From assembly GCF_022376445.1 (NCBI RefSeq), contig NW_025955041.1, forward strand, positions 62,001 to 126,000: a DNA stretch of 64,000 nt, read 5' to 3'. Position numbers and translations under genes: made by a program. Below are positions 50,079-61,655 of this stretch, in pieces. A model generated the notes under the pieces. It was not told the origin of the DNA, made no database searches, and worked only from the letters and a program-made list of their open reading frames with translations. Position 1 is the stretch's first letter. Each line of letters opens with the position of its first letter. This stretch comes from Fomitopsis serialis. Its lineage: Eukaryota > Basidiomycota > Agaricomycetes > Polyporales > Fomitopsidaceae.

Positions 50079-52084
50079 ATGACTGGTTTCATGGTGGATC
50101 TCAATCCCTCTATGGGCTGCCTGTTCATTGGCATAGACCTGAGTCTGGTGTAAGTTCCGACTCTCGTAACTTATGCTGGCATCTAAACTCATATCGTCTT
50201 CCATAGACTCTACGGCGGAGTATGCGCCCAGGCGGTATACTATTTCTGGCACTACCGCAACGACGGACTCGTTCTCAAAACCTTGGTCAGTCAACTTCGG
50301 CGTTGTCACGGTGCTTCGCAATATGTCTTCTTACGTAGCACAGGTTGTCATGGCATGGTCTGTCCAATTCTCATCCGTTCTGACTAGTATGACAACTATA
50401 CGATTAATCCTCAAGGGTCCTGCAATCTGCACAGATTGCGACCGATATCCACGTGAAGGCAGCATTAGTATCTGGATATGCTCGATCGCTCACTACTGGA
50501 CGCCCTGTAGCAACTATGGTACTATCTGATTCGCGGGCACGGCAATATCCTCGCCTTGACGGTGCTCGACCCGTGAGTGCCCTGCCAAGTTAATCATAAA
50601 CCTGCTCGGACAGACGTAACAATACATTGCTTTCTAGGGCCACTGGTGTAAGTTTCCTCAATTGACCCTGAATGCATTGCGCGGCTCATCACGATGTCGC
50701 ATACGAAGGGCCAATCGCTGCTTTCGGTGAGCCGCCATTATGTGAGCTCCAGAGCATCTATAATTTTGAATTTTATCGCAGCATGCCTTGATGGTTTTGG
50801 TACAATGGTACGATTTCGGTATTTTCTGCTGACTGACAACTTGACGACTGACATCCCTCCAGGTACTTTCTCCATAGGATTTGGCTACGTGGGTGTCATC
50901 TCAATGTACAACTTGATGCTGGGCTGGAATTGCTCTAGTCTTGAAGGGGACCCGAGTCAAGTGCTTCTACGCAGGATTCGCTGTACGTCTCTCTGACTTC
51001 CTTCCGACCGTTGTTCATCGAACCCGGAACCCAGGCATTTGTGTCATTGATGACTCTGGGTACGTCTCCACAAATGCAAGTTTCGTGGGAGACTGACTGC
51101 GGCCTCACAAGGCACTTCGATATGTAGGTCCATACACCACTCGATTGTCGCGTTAGAAACCTAAATGGCACTGCGCAGGGGTTGTATATGACTGGTGCGA
51201 CCCGCAGTTTTGTGGAGCGTTTGTATGCGATGTACTCACCACTTCTCTCGAGTAGCTTCATCGAGAAGAGCGTCACGACAGCGGTGAGGGGTGGTTTGGT
51301 ATGCATAGACAACTCTCTAGCGGATCCCGCCGTACTCAGTTCAAAGCTGTAGGTGCCAGGCATCTGGTCGCTCTCTGCTATCTTCGTCACCGACCTCTAC
51401 ATTACATGCATTCTCTGTTACGCCTTGTGGGGCTGTAGAAATGGGTTTCAACAGTAAGTGTCGGCTTTGATTTCCGACCTCGAAACGAACTAATGATAGT
51501 AATGATTCGGGCCATTATTAGGACCGACGGTATCCTCACAAGGCTGGTTATCTACGCGATCAACCGGGGCATCTTGCTATGGTATGTCGTTTCCCTGCTG
51601 CTTCTCTACCTGCTGGCATCTTGCTCAGCGAATGCGTACCACTAGCTTGGCATCGTTCGTCGCTATTGTGCTGGTAAGTATAAACGCTAATCCTCGTTCT
51701 TCTTTGTTGTCTTGACTTGGTTCGTGACCTGGAAGTGGGTCATAGATAGCAAAGGTGGTACTACCTACATCGAGGCGATTTCCGCGCCAGGTCAGGGAAC
51801 CTGTACGTGCGGCAGTGTATTTCCACCCAGCCGCCACCTATGCTGACCGTTCGCTTTCGCAGTGTACGCAAATTCGTTGTTGGCAGTGTACGTGTACGCA
51901 GTGTAACATTCAGAATTCACTCATCATTCGTGCTGCAAGGCTCAATGTTCGCAACCATCTCGGGCAGCTGGAGGCGACGCGGTCCGACCACAACGCCTCC
52001 GAACTCCCTTTTGTCACGATTCGCAAAGATTCCAGGATGGTGACTGTCGCGGACTCCACATGCGGTGCGAAGATCGAAGTCTGA
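50079..52084 (+). CDS. DUF6534-family multi-pass membrane protein, second copy
   Basis: The start MTGFMVDLNPSMGCLFIGID joins across an intron to LYGGVCAQAVYYFWHYRND, the usual first two blocks of the family. Much further on, IIRTDGILTRLVIYAINRGI matches the DUF6534 hallmark loop and helix. Then VYANSLLA leads to a hydrophilic tail with LNVRNHLGQLEATRSDHNAS and the stop at 52082-52084. Middle exons (50340-51480) are hard to chain: hydrophobic pieces such as GFGYVGVISMYNLMLGW and ILNFIAACLDGF are there but in shifting frames, so bases may be missing or the copy may be decaying. It is diverged from the copy at 2063-3523 and lies on the opposite strand. Function is unknown. Confidence 0.65.
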
Positions 52085-52857
52085 AGATACCCACTAGGCT
52101 AGTACTAGTGGTGAGGAGCCCAGGTTGGCATTGGCAAATGCGAAGAAGAGAGGAACTAACAGAAGAGAGTACATGCATACCACGTACGGTGTCGGAGGAA
52201 ATCCCGCGCGCAGGAGATCAAATCGCCGCATTCAAGTTTGCTTGCGCGGGTATGCGTGCTGTAAAAGTACAAGGCAGTTACATAGGTGGACAGTTGATCC
52301 ACGCCTCAGCAAAGGTGTACTCACTATGATATTCTTCTACTCGCAATGTACGCACAACTCTTGCTATGGTAATAGTGCTCGTCCGTGCCGAAGATTTCAA
52401 GTACGCAGTGTCCCTGTCTGCTCAGTTGCTGTTATGGACCAAATCTTCTGCATGCCGGTAATCATTGAATGCAGACCTGCCACAAGTGGGAGACGTCCTC
52501 TGAGCCCAGATCCTAACGCGTCGGGAACACTCAATCCTTATTGACCACTACCAACCTACACGGACGTGACCCAGTCCAGTCCAGGAACTGCAACGTGTCT
52601 ACTACGCCCTCGTCTATGAGCCGAGACGCGCCTACATCCTAAGCTGACAACAGCCGGTCCATCCCATCCCGTAAAAAGAAACAAATAGCGAGTGAATCGA
52701 GACACTGGCACGCAGTCCGACACGAAGCCAGGCGAGGCATAATCAATAAAACAACAACAGTAAGTCGTGAGTCATGAAGAAATCGTTATGAGAAGATCGT
52801 GGAGGTAGATATGTATGTTCGGGTAACGTGTGGGCGTGGGCGGGCGAGGTAGGTTGT
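52085..52857. other. Intergenic between convergent genes
   Basis: 773 bases between the second DUF6534 gene and the Nudix gene stop. A plus-strand frame at 52125-52544 is open but has no recognisable content. Nothing else is seen. Confidence 0.35.
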
Positions 52858-54500
52858 TCACCGAAAGAGGATCCACGTGCCGACGAAGAGGCCGACCAGG
52901 ACGCCAATCGCGCGGAGGACGAGCACCACGACGAGGGCTTTTCGCACTGAGGCGTAGAACGTTGTCAGGGCAGAGCCTGTCCAGTTTATTCTGATGACCC
53001 AAAACGCGTCAGTTCTAATGCTTCGCCGCCCCAAAGCACAAGGGACATACCGCCTGTCGTTCGTGCCACCCGCACGTACGCTCGCTTCCCAACCGCGCAT
53101 AACCGCGCGGTACCTCTTGCCAAATACCCTGCACAAGACTGTCAGCGCTGCCTACGAACCACGCACAGCGAATACGTACCATATCCAGAAATTCACGTCG
53201 GGATAAGAGAATCGCGGGAAGATGCTCGTCAGGCTCGGCGCAACGACGGGCATCCGGAGCATCTCCAGCGTCTCCGCATCCGGGGGCAGCAGCGCCTGTG
53301 CACTCATTATCGCCTCCTCGTTCTTCTCATTGCTTACACTCATCCTCCCCTTGCCCTTCCCTCTACCCGCGCTCGGAGCCTTCCCCGCAATGGGCGATAC
53401 AGTAGGCACGGTCATATTCAAGAGCAAATCGAGCGTCATGCCGAGCGAGAGACCCCAGAGCTTGAGCTCCTCCTCACCGTCCGCGCCGTGTTCGAGCGCT
53501 GCACGTTTCTCGTCGATCGCGAGCAGCTGTGACTTTGCATCGCCCGCGGGCGTATGCGCGAGGGGGACTGCAGCTGATGCGGAGGGCGAAATGAGGATGG
53601 CGGGGAACTGCATGCTGCCCACGAGGACACGCATAAGGAGGCGGAGCACGGTAGAGTGCCGCGGCGCGAGACGGGAGGACGCGTCGACGGTGACATGCGA
53701 CCAGCGGGGGCTGCGGGCGCTCTTGCCTTGCATGGACGCGGGAAGGGGGAGGAGCTCCGCGAGGGGTACCCAGTGGAGCGCGGTGCCGGGCGCGGGGTCG
53801 ACGGGGGTGGTGTGGGGGGCGAGTTGGAGGAAGACGAAAGGAGACAGGACCATGAGGAGGCGCTTGCCGAGGGAGGTAGTCACTTCGCGGTCATCGAGCT
53901 GGCCGACAGGCGTATATGCGTTCTCGGCGAGGTCGAGGCCGATTTCCTCCCAGGTTTGGCGCATAGCTAATGTATGTCAGCTGTGTGCAGTTATACAAAG
54001 TGAGTGCAGGGCGAACCTGTGTACATGCCGCCTTCGTCCCCGTCTTCGGTTTTGCCGCCTGGGAAAGCGACGTGGGCCTCGCGCGTGCGCGGGCCACTTC
54101 CGCTCATACGGCCTGCGTCTGCTGTTGTATCTGGTTTGTCTCTACGGAGGAACAGAATTTCAGGTCGCGCTCCGGGTGCGTTGACCCAGTCGAGCTGGAA
54201 GAATTCAGAGAGGCCAGGGGCGAGTTCAGGGGATGGATTGTATGACGGCGGCGGGACCACGCGAATGATGAGCGCTACTGCTGCCCTGCGAGGTTCTGCC
54301 AAAGGTTGTAAATCACTTAAAGTCGCAACAGACGGTAGTGTGCGTACGGGTTGCGGGGGACGCTATGGCTCTGGGCGGGGTTGAACGGATGTGGTGCAGC
54401 GCCCGCGAGAGCAGCGGAACAATCGAGACTCCTGTGAGTATATGCGTGAGCGAGCGACACGGCGAGGGCGGCGGCGAGCATACCTGGGGTGTCGGCCATG
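52858..54500 (-). CDS. Nudix hydrolase, CoA-diphosphatase-like, with C-terminal membrane anchor
   Basis: Minus-strand exons give MADTP (ATG at 54500), then after a 50-nt intron VSIVPLLSRAL and LAEPRRAAVALIIRV, which starts the Nudix fold. The box is FPGGKTEDGDE followed by an intron and AMRQTWEEIGLDL, with Gln where the family usually has the first Glu of REUxEE. PFVFLQLAP and LHWVPLAELLPLP follow, as in peroxisomal or mitochondrial CoA diphosphatases (Pcd1/NUDT7/NUDT8). The protein is longer than usual: about 140 extra residues including GRGKGKGR, then FSYPDVNFWIW, RYRAVMRGWEASVRA and a final helix VVVLVLRAIGVLVGLFVGTW, stop at 52858-52860. One frame change lies near 54335. No ATG opens the main exon, so I placed the start on the short upstream exon. 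Confidence 0.75.
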
Positions 54501-54921
54501 GTGGGCGGGGGCAAGGGTGGACGGGCGAAGAGAGCTCGTCTGCGCGAAATTGTCCGTACGCGGCACGGCCGGGGTGTTTAGGCGCCCGCACAACGCGTTG
54601 GGGAGTCTGGGGTTTTGACGTCACGGCGCGTCCTTGCCTCTTTGGGCACCGAGGCAGCCTCGCGCCGATCGCATCTCAGCAGATCTCCCCGTGTCTTGTC
54701 AGCTTTCCCGTCTTGTTCCCGTCGTCTCTTCCGTCTGGGTCGACGACGCTGTGCAGTACGCCGAGTTGCTCTCCTCGCCGCCATCCCACCCATCCAGCGG
54801 CGTGCAAAGCGCTCTATTGCTTCCGCATGTCTTATCTCCCATTCCCCACGGGTCCCACAACTTCCCCGGCCTCCCCGCATTTCATTTTCGCTAGCTCTCC
54901 ACATCCCACTTCCTATGTCGG
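54501..54921. other. Intergenic, promoter of Nudix gene
   Basis: About 420 bases upstream of the Nudix ATG, with one ACGCGT at 54593-54598. Plus-strand frames here are open but look like chance, rich in Arg, Ser and Pro. Confidence 0.35.
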
Positions 54922-55581
54922 GATCCCCTGTACCTAGCTCTCTGTTGTACTGTCGGATATTTGGCATGAGTACAGCGCTGTGGGTGTTGACAGGTTGCCC
55001 CAATATCAAGACTGAACGCTCACCAGGCGGCCTTAAGGCCATCGGGTGGACGAGCAAGACTACATGGGCAAGATTATTCCAGAGATGGTGCGCATGGCCG
55101 GCATTCCCTTAGACTCGAACACTTCGTGGGCACATAGTTCGACCCGGTCCAATGAGAGCACCATGAGGTTATGGTTTGCAAGGAAGGTAAGCCAGAGACC
55201 TCCTTAAATCCACTTACTCGCTTCTCTGTGTCTGCGTGGCTTTCTCCTCCCAGTCGTCGCGTTCCATCCAGCTGCTCCCCAGAGATTGTAGCCGCGTTTC
55301 ATCTCTGGGTCTCCCCTGCCGTTTAGCCTCAGCGGACTACACCTTCACGACCAGACGCGGGGAAGCTCTCGAACTTACCTCCTGAAGCTGCGTCGTGCTG
55401 CGCTCCAGGTCGATACAAGACGTCGTATGGGCATGACACTTCTGTGCGCGACATCCAACACTTGCTTCGTCGGCTCTTCCCCTGTGATCCAAACGCAAGG
55501 GTACAGCGCCTTCGCTCAGTGATTCAGACGAAGCAGACCGTCCCAGATGGCGCATATAACTGCTCGAGCTTAGTCAACTGA
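54922..55581 (+). CDS. Hypothetical protein, uncertain exon structure
   Basis: Two stretches look coding. One, about 55035-55187, reads DEQDYMGKIIPEMVRMAGIP and continues NTSWAHSSTRSNESTMRLWF, ending at a GTAAGC donor. The other, about 55370-55581, contains SYGHDTSVRDIQHLLRRLFP and ends QTKQTVPDGAYNCSSLVN at a stop at 55579-55581. Both have the balanced composition of real protein, and one acceptor (TCCTCCCAG at about 55253) lies between them. The start is not clear; ATG 54922 is only a candidate. I recognise no family. The gene may be broken by missing bases as elsewhere in the window. Confidence 0.35.
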
Positions 55582-55759
55582 TCAGGCCTTCAGGCCTGCC
55601 GACTTCACTTTGATGTCCAACGTACCACGCGAACGAGGACTGCACCAGCGATGACCGCCGTCAGCAGACCTCGTCCCGGATGTACTACGGGGCGGCGTAT
55701 TATCGGAGCACAGCAGCTCTCGCTTTCACTTCAGCGCCGCCGGGGCACACGTCGGTCAC

Positions 55760-55766
55760 ATAAATA
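55760..55766 (+). promoter_or_regulatory. TATA-like box of the SGNH esterase gene
   Basis: ATAAATA, 38 bases before the ATG at 55804. The short spacing suggests a brief leader. Confidence 0.4.
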
Positions 55767-55803
55767 CACCACACAGACTTTGCATGAGCACGGTTTGCCC
55801 AGC

Positions 55804-57133
55804 ATGCATCCGGGTTTGCTCACTGCTGCACTGACATTGCTCGGTGCCTTCGATGTGCATGCATCGCCAGTCGCTTCTGCAGGGACTCTATCGATCCCGT
55901 ACACTAGCCCGCTCATCTATTATCATGGGCGGTGGGATGCTGCACCGGCAACGTGGTGGTACGTCTGAGTTTCTATCTGCGCTACAGGGCTGATGTTGCC
56001 AGCATATAGGGGCTCTTCAGGCTTCAAGTTGCATGTCGCCAACCTGAAGTCTCTCTCTCTCACCCTGGGCCCGAACACGACGGCACCTCTCGTCTCTCTC
56101 GGCATCTCGGTTGACTACCAGCCTTTCGTGACCGTCAACGTCTCCGAAGGCGTAAACGAAATCGATGTCACCGGAGCCAACCCGTCGTCATCGGTGGTTA
56201 GGTTCAACGTGGAGGAGTGGCAGGACAATCGCATGAACCTCGAGACCATCGAGCTGAACCCGGTATGTCGCATCGAAGAGACTTGGCTCCGCTCGCCGAC
56301 GCTAAAATGTTTGTTAGGACGCGGAACTGCTCCCGTACGTCCCGCAACCGCTTGCCTTCCAGTTCATCGGCGACTCGCTCTCGGCCGGCCAGTTCCTGCC
56401 CATGGGCGTCGACCAAGCGTGGAACTTTATGACGGCAGAAACGTTCAAGGCCGAGCACCGCATTAACGCGCAGCCAGGTGCCGCCCTGACCGACATGGAA
56501 TCGTATGGGAACGTCCACGGCGTATCTTTCCAGTACTTCCGCACGGAGGACACGGGCTATTATAACACTCCCCAGCACAATTATACAACGCCATGGGACT
56601 TTCTGCGCGACCAGCCGCCGCCGACTCACTTTGTGATCCACATCGGGTGCGTAGTGTGATATTCTCGACCGCGCGTGTGCTGGCACGCTGCTGATGGAGG
56701 GCCCAGTGCGAACGACGCGTCGTGGGACGTCCCCGAGGCGAACTTCACCCAGACTTACCTGGCGTTCGTGGAGCGGATTCGTACCATGTACCCGGTCGAG
56801 CCGATCTTTGTGTTCACTCCCTGGGGCTGGCCGCAGCCGGACGGCCCGAACTCGTATTACTATCCGAACGCCTATGCGGATGTCGTCGCCGCTAGACATG
56901 CACTCGGCGACGAGCAGGTCTTCCTGGTCAACACAACGGGCTGGGTGGACTACTCCAATGTTTACCCCGGGTGTGTAAAACTAGCATGTGTCCTGGAGCT
57001 GTGGGCTGACTGTCATTCGCGAAGGAATATCCATCCGAACGTCGAGGGACACCAGAAGATCGCTGGCTTGTTCCAGACTTGGTTGCGGGACTGGGGGCTG
57101 CAGTCCGTACCGGAGTGGTTGACACCTGCGTAG
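55804..57133 (+). CDS. Secreted SGNH/GDSL-type carbohydrate esterase
   Basis: The start MHPGLLTAALTLLGAFDVHA is a signal peptide. A beta-rich N-terminal domain follows (SPLIYYHGRWD, FKLHVANLKSLSLTLGPNTT, VNEIDVTGANPSSS). The SGNH blocks are then in order: block I FQFIGDSLSAGQF with the nucleophile Ser, the oxyanion Gly region before INAQPGAALTD, block III with GANDAS (Asn), and block V with NIHPNVEGHQKIA, whose His completes the triad. The layout, with a jelly-roll-like domain before the hydrolase, resembles carbohydrate esterase family 2 and fits removal of acetyl groups from plant polysaccharide. Five exons join in phase; the stop is at 57131-57133. The in-frame sequence upstream has no ATG. 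The substrate is inference. Confidence 0.85.
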
Positions 57134-57513
57134 AGCATCTGGAAATACTGTATATGTTGTACTTCTACGGATAGCGCTCTCGCGGACGAGCACCAGCGCC
57201 ACCACATTGTGACAGTACTTTTGTGTTGCAGTGATCTTAACCTGTTGGCATCGCGGTCCTGGAGAGTCGCACAAGAGGTAAGACTCAGTACTCAGTACTC
57301 GGCCAAATAATCGCCGTAGACTCAGTTCCCCAAATTGTTTGCAAAGTACGTCTACTAGCAGTCCAAACGTTCAAAACGTTCAATAGTCAATATGCAACGA
57401 CGCTCTGACGACGATCATGGTCAAGCTTCAAGCAATGGTGCTTAGAATTTGTGGGATGGTGGCCGGGTTGCAAAGAAATGCATAATATTCAATATCTTTG
57501 TTTAATTTCTCAA
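57134..57513. other. Intergenic
   Basis: 380 bases between the esterase stop and the tRNA gene. AT-richer than the flanks near 57370-57510. Nothing else is seen. Confidence 0.4.
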
Positions 57514-57609
57514 GGCTTTGTAGTGTAGTGGTTATCACAGCGGATTCTGATCGGCTGTATCCAAACAAGTACAGTTCCGCTAACCCAGGTTCGAGTCCTG
57601 GCAAGGCCT
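57514..57609 (+). tRNA. tRNA-Gln (anticodon CUG) with a 24-nt intron
   Basis: The acceptor stem GGCTTTG pairs with CAAGGCC. The D arm is TAGTGTAGTGGTTATCAC. The anticodon stem GCGGA pairs with TCCGC, with CTG at positions 34-36 in the loop TTCTGA. A 24-nt intron follows position 37, the canonical place. The T arm CCAGG TTCGAGT CCTGG contains a perfect B box (57588-57598). The fold is complete without the intron. A TTTT at 57609-57612 and another at 57619-57622 serve as the Pol III terminator. The gene lies between the esterase and the MscL-like gene. Confidence 0.93.
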
Positions 57610-57890
57610 TTTGATCCCTTTTCGTCCTGGAGACTAGTAGTTTACGCTTTGTATCGACTCGGCAGCAACTTGAAGAACGAGCCTGCGAGGAGCTCGAGCC
57701 TCGGAGGGAGGTGGAAGACATAAGCGCGCAGGGTGCACGGACCCCGATCGCCGATCGGCGCCACGCAGTCGCGGTCATGTGATCTGACGTCATTGCCCCT
57801 CGCGCGTCGCGCTGCCCCTGAGCTTGATGGGGCTCGTCTGCCGCGACTCGTTCGTCGTCCGTGTTCTCGTTCGACATACCCACACTGATC

Positions 57891-58602
57891 ATGAGTAACG
57901 GCCAGACATGGGAGAATGCGCAACAGCACCTGCTCCGGGGTGAGCAGGCAGTGGCTCAACGCGTCAAATCTGCCTGGGCGGGCTTCACAGGTGCGCACGT
58001 TGCGGTGCTCGCCGCGGTTCACAGCGATAACTGCCCTCTCGTAGACTTTGCACTGCGCGACAACGTCCTCGAAGTCGCGGTCGGTCTGGTAATCGCGTCC
58101 GCGTTCACCGCGGTGGTCAACTCCCTCGTCTCGGACCTCCTCCTCCCGCCCATCTCGCTCCTACCGTTCTTGTCGCACAGGAACCTGCCCCAGAAATTCG
58201 CCGTGCTTAAGAGGGGCGAGAACGGTACCCATTACAACACACTGCAGCAGGCGCAGGATGACGGGGCCGTCACGATGAACTACGGGTGAGCGTTCTTCGG
58301 GTGCTCCTCAATGAGCGCGGACGTTGAGTGGCTCTCAGAATTTTCCTGGACCACTTGGTCAACTTCCTTGGTCTCGGCATCGTTCTCTACTGCGTTGCGC
58401 AGTTCTACTCCTTCGTGTCCAAGGACTCGATCATCAAGCACACCGTGCGGTGCTACGCTTGTCGGAAAGAAATCTCCACAAAGGTGACGTGAGCGTCATT
58501 TCAGCCCCTTTGCAGACACTGAACCCCGCGCAGGCAAAGAGATGCGCATTCTGCACCAGTTGGCAGGACGAGAGGGAGGAACGCGAGACTAGTGCGCTGT
58601 AA
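57891..58602 (+). CDS. MscL-family mechanosensitive channel-like protein
   Basis: The ATG at 57891 gives MSNGQTWENAQQHLLRGEQA. The first membrane helix is DFALRDNVLEVAVGLVIASA, then FTAVVNSLVSDLLLPPI, which matches the pore-lining helix of bacterial MscL (RGNVxDLAVGVxIGxAF...VxSLVxDIIxPP). A periplasm-like loop (GENGTHYNTLQQAQDDG) and a second helix FLGLGIVLYCVAQFYSF follow. After an intron a CxxC...CxxC end appears (CYACRKEIS, RCAFCTSW), common to fungal members. The stop is at 58600-58602. In fungi this protein is thought to sit in an organelle membrane and relieve osmotic stress; location is inference. A 33-35 base stretch near 57990-58020 may be an intron or coding. Confidence 0.85.
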
Positions 58603-58727
58603 CTTTCTCGATTCCAAGCCTCGGCGCCGTCAAAGATCTCATCATCGGCACCGTCACGTAGCATGTCCGCAGTATACCATTCTACATACGCATACCTAAC
58701 GTACAAATTGTGTCTTCTTCTAGTCCT

Positions 58728-61272
58728 TCATCCTTCCAGCGGCAAAGAGCATATCTCACAGTCGCTTCCCCCGTGGGTGTTCACGAATGTGCAGTGCGGA
58801 CAGACACGCTCACCGCCGCCCGCTGAGCCGAAGCCATCGCCCTGCCCGCCAGACTGTCGAGCGATCTGATCGAATACATCCGGAGGAATGTCTTCGTCCA
58901 TAGGGGTATGTGTCGATCCAGAGGGCGCAGATGTCGCGGGGCGTGCAGCTAATGGATATGGATGAGACGATCGATCCGCGACGTACAGGCACGGCACTCA
59001 CGTATTGTCTCGCGCGTGAAGGTCATAAGTGTCTGCCAGCCTTCTGTGCGGATGAGCGCGTCCAGGACAGTCGGATCGTCCAGGTTTGGCGACGTTGCCG
59101 TCCGTATCAGCACGTTCATGTCATCCTGTAGACATAGCACGTCAGGGCAAGCACAATGCAGTCCCACCGACGTCGCACTTACGGTAGATATCAGCTGTGA
59201 CGTTCCGAGGAAGGCAATGAGGTGCCAATCGCTCAACCACTCTGCCAACACAGCACGCTGCCGTTGGTCGCCGCCACGTGCGCTCTCTGGGATGTCGGGC
59301 GCGTGCAGCTCCGCGAGTTTGTGCAGCACCCTTTCGATAGTCTGGTCTTCCAGACCGGGGCGATTCTCGATGGCGAACGCGGCTGAGCGGAAAACCGGTG
59401 ACGGGTTCTGCGGGAAACCGTTCGAGACCTATAGAGAATTTAGTGAGACTGTGACAGCGAGCCGCAAAAGAACCCCTCACGTTCACTAGGAGGTACTCAA
59501 CCGGGAAGCTTGGCTTCGCGCTCTTCTGCACGTCGAGGCCGTACTCGTTCTTATACCGGAAGAATACGTCAGGCACGTACCGCGCCGAATCCTGGCTCCG
59601 GTCCTCTTCCTTCACACGCACTATCCCGGGATCCACGCTCGCCTCAATCATGTCCGCCTCCACCATTGCACACGCCTGCTCCGACACCTGGTACGCAGAC
59701 ACGTCGATCCCACCATCTGCCGTGCCGGTGAGCACAGCTGTGACCAGGCGCGAGCCGAAGAGGCCCGTAGCTGACGACTTCGATGGCGTCGGGTTCGTGT
59801 TTTGCACATGCGCAGCGAAGATCGTTTCGAGCGAGGAGAGATAGAACGACTGCGGATGCCGCTTGTACCTTGTGCGCGTCCGGTCTTCCTCCTCCGGCTC
59901 GAGGTCAGTGAAGATGTACCCCACAACCTGTAGAGGCTTTGCGGAGGCACGAGCGAGTTCCTTGATCCGCAGTTCGTCTTCCCATGGTAGCCCGAGCGAT
60001 AGTCCGTCAAGCTCGCCCTCCTGCGGAGGTTCGTGGATCGCCTCCACCACCGCCTTCACGCCCATCGGCACCTCCTCATATGGCTCATAGTGTCCGATCA
60101 GCCACCCGAATCGCTGCGTGCCCGTCAGCCGCCATGAGTGCAGAAACCGTTCTACAATGTGCGTGGATGCGATCTCGAGGTGATCAACCATCCGGAAGGG
60201 CTGGCTCTGCAGCGTAATTGCGGACGGCTGGCACGCCGTGCAGATTGACGCGGGCCACGGCTGGTGACTGCCGCTTGGACATGGAACCCTGACCTTGTAA
60301 GACAACTCCGACAATGGGGGCAGCAGGGCGGTGGATGATGTTGCGGCAGAGACCTTCGGCGTTAGTTTGCGAATGTAGGCATGGTAGGAAAGGTGCTTGA
60401 TGTTGTGCTCCGCGTGATACGCAACGTCGTATGGCTCGAGGGGCATGCAATACTCGCACATACCCGCTGCACCATGCTTGCAGAAGCGCGAGTCGCGCCC
60501 CCGCGGAATCTTGCCATCCTTCGACCGCCAGTACGTGTCTACCGGGTCTTCCTGGACAGCCTCCCAAGGACGCTTTGGCGCGGCACTGCTCGTCTGTGCT
60601 TTCTGGGACGACTCTGCAACTGCTACCTCCGCCGGTGCATTGCCTTCTCGAGTTCCGTATGAAACGAAGACGAGATCTCCATGCCTGCAGCAAAGGGGTG
60701 TGGGTCAGTCGTGTTCAGGAGACATACTGGTCCAGGGAGCAAGCCTTGTGCAGCGTTCCCTCGGTTCATAGAAGACAGTTGGAAGGAGCCACGTGGAGCA
60801 TGACAGTCCAGAGTCATCCGACACAGATTTCTGGACTACCGCGTTGCCCACGATCGATCGTCATCTTCCGCGCAGTGCCCTCCACCACATGGAAATTTTA
60901 GGACTGGTTGAACGTGCCGTGCTGCACAGACACAAGACTCCCTGTAACAGCAAAGAAAAAACACGCACGAGAGACCCAATGTCTGCAAGTTTCCGGCGAT
61001 CGTCGACACCAATGTCTCGTTGCCTCGCGGACGGTTAGAGATTGCAACAGTGGCCGGGTCGGCATTGCTAGTGGTTTCAAGAATCTGTTGCAAATATGTT
61101 AGCGGAATATTCGTCAGAGCTTCCGTGACGGCGCACCTTGGCTACCAGCTCCGATATGTCGGCAGTAGGCGCAAGATCGAAGCGAAAGTTGCCATCCTTG
61201 GATCGTATCCTAATCAACTGTTCTCAAGTTAGATGCGGCATTCGCAGCAGTACTTGCATATCGTCTTACCAT
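58728..61272 (-). CDS. NPL4: NPL4, Cdc48 cofactor of ubiquitin-dependent degradation
   Basis: The ATG at 61272-61270 stands immediately before a GTAAGA donor, so exon 1 contributes only the start codon. Exon 2 then reads LIRIRSKDGNFRFDLAPTAD, the UBX-like N-terminus, continued by DPATVAISNRPRGNETLVST. The zinc region has DTYWRSKDGKIPRGRDSRFC and KHGAAGMCEYCMPLEPYDVA. The MPN-type core follows (HIVERFLHSWRLTGTQRFGW, PMGVKAVVEAIHEPPQEGE, DVFFRYKNEYGLDVQKSAKP, PVEYLLVNV), then GFPQNPSPVF and EWLSDWHLIAFLGTSQLIST. It ends with an NZF finger VCPHCTFVNTHGGSDCEIC and stop at 58728-58730. Npl4 with Ufd1 recruits polyubiquitinated proteins to Cdc48/p97. The region around 60700-60930 is not cleanly joined and probably contains one missing base. 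Confidence 0.93.
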
Positions 61273-61655
61273 GGTCGAGAGTGCGATGGATGGTGGCGGT
61301 GTGCGCCAAGGAGCGATGTGCGTCTGCAGACTTACGCGTCGCGCGAAGACGCATACGCGCTACGTCACGCCTGGCTTACCTAATCTAGCAAGACGCGTCG
61401 TGGTCATGTGATCTCATTAGGACGCGCGCACGCGTCTCTGGCGCAATCCTCAGCGTGCATTGCGCACACCGGGCGGACCCTCCGTGACCACCGTCTCTGA
61501 CGCCTACGGCGAAGCATACACGTTGCAGTAATTGAAATCAGAAGAACTATGTAGGAATAATGATGAGGTATGTCGCTATCGAAGGACGGGGTTGCAAATG
61601 AATGGACGGGAGTAGCTAGGGCGCGCATTCAAGACCCTTCAGCTTGTCTCCACCC
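61273..61655. promoter_or_regulatory. Divergent promoter NPL4/bZIP with two ACGCGT sites
   Basis: 383 bases between divergent start codons. ACGCGT lies at 61393-61398 and 61430-61435, in the NPL4-proximal half. No TATA box is evident. Confidence 0.45.
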
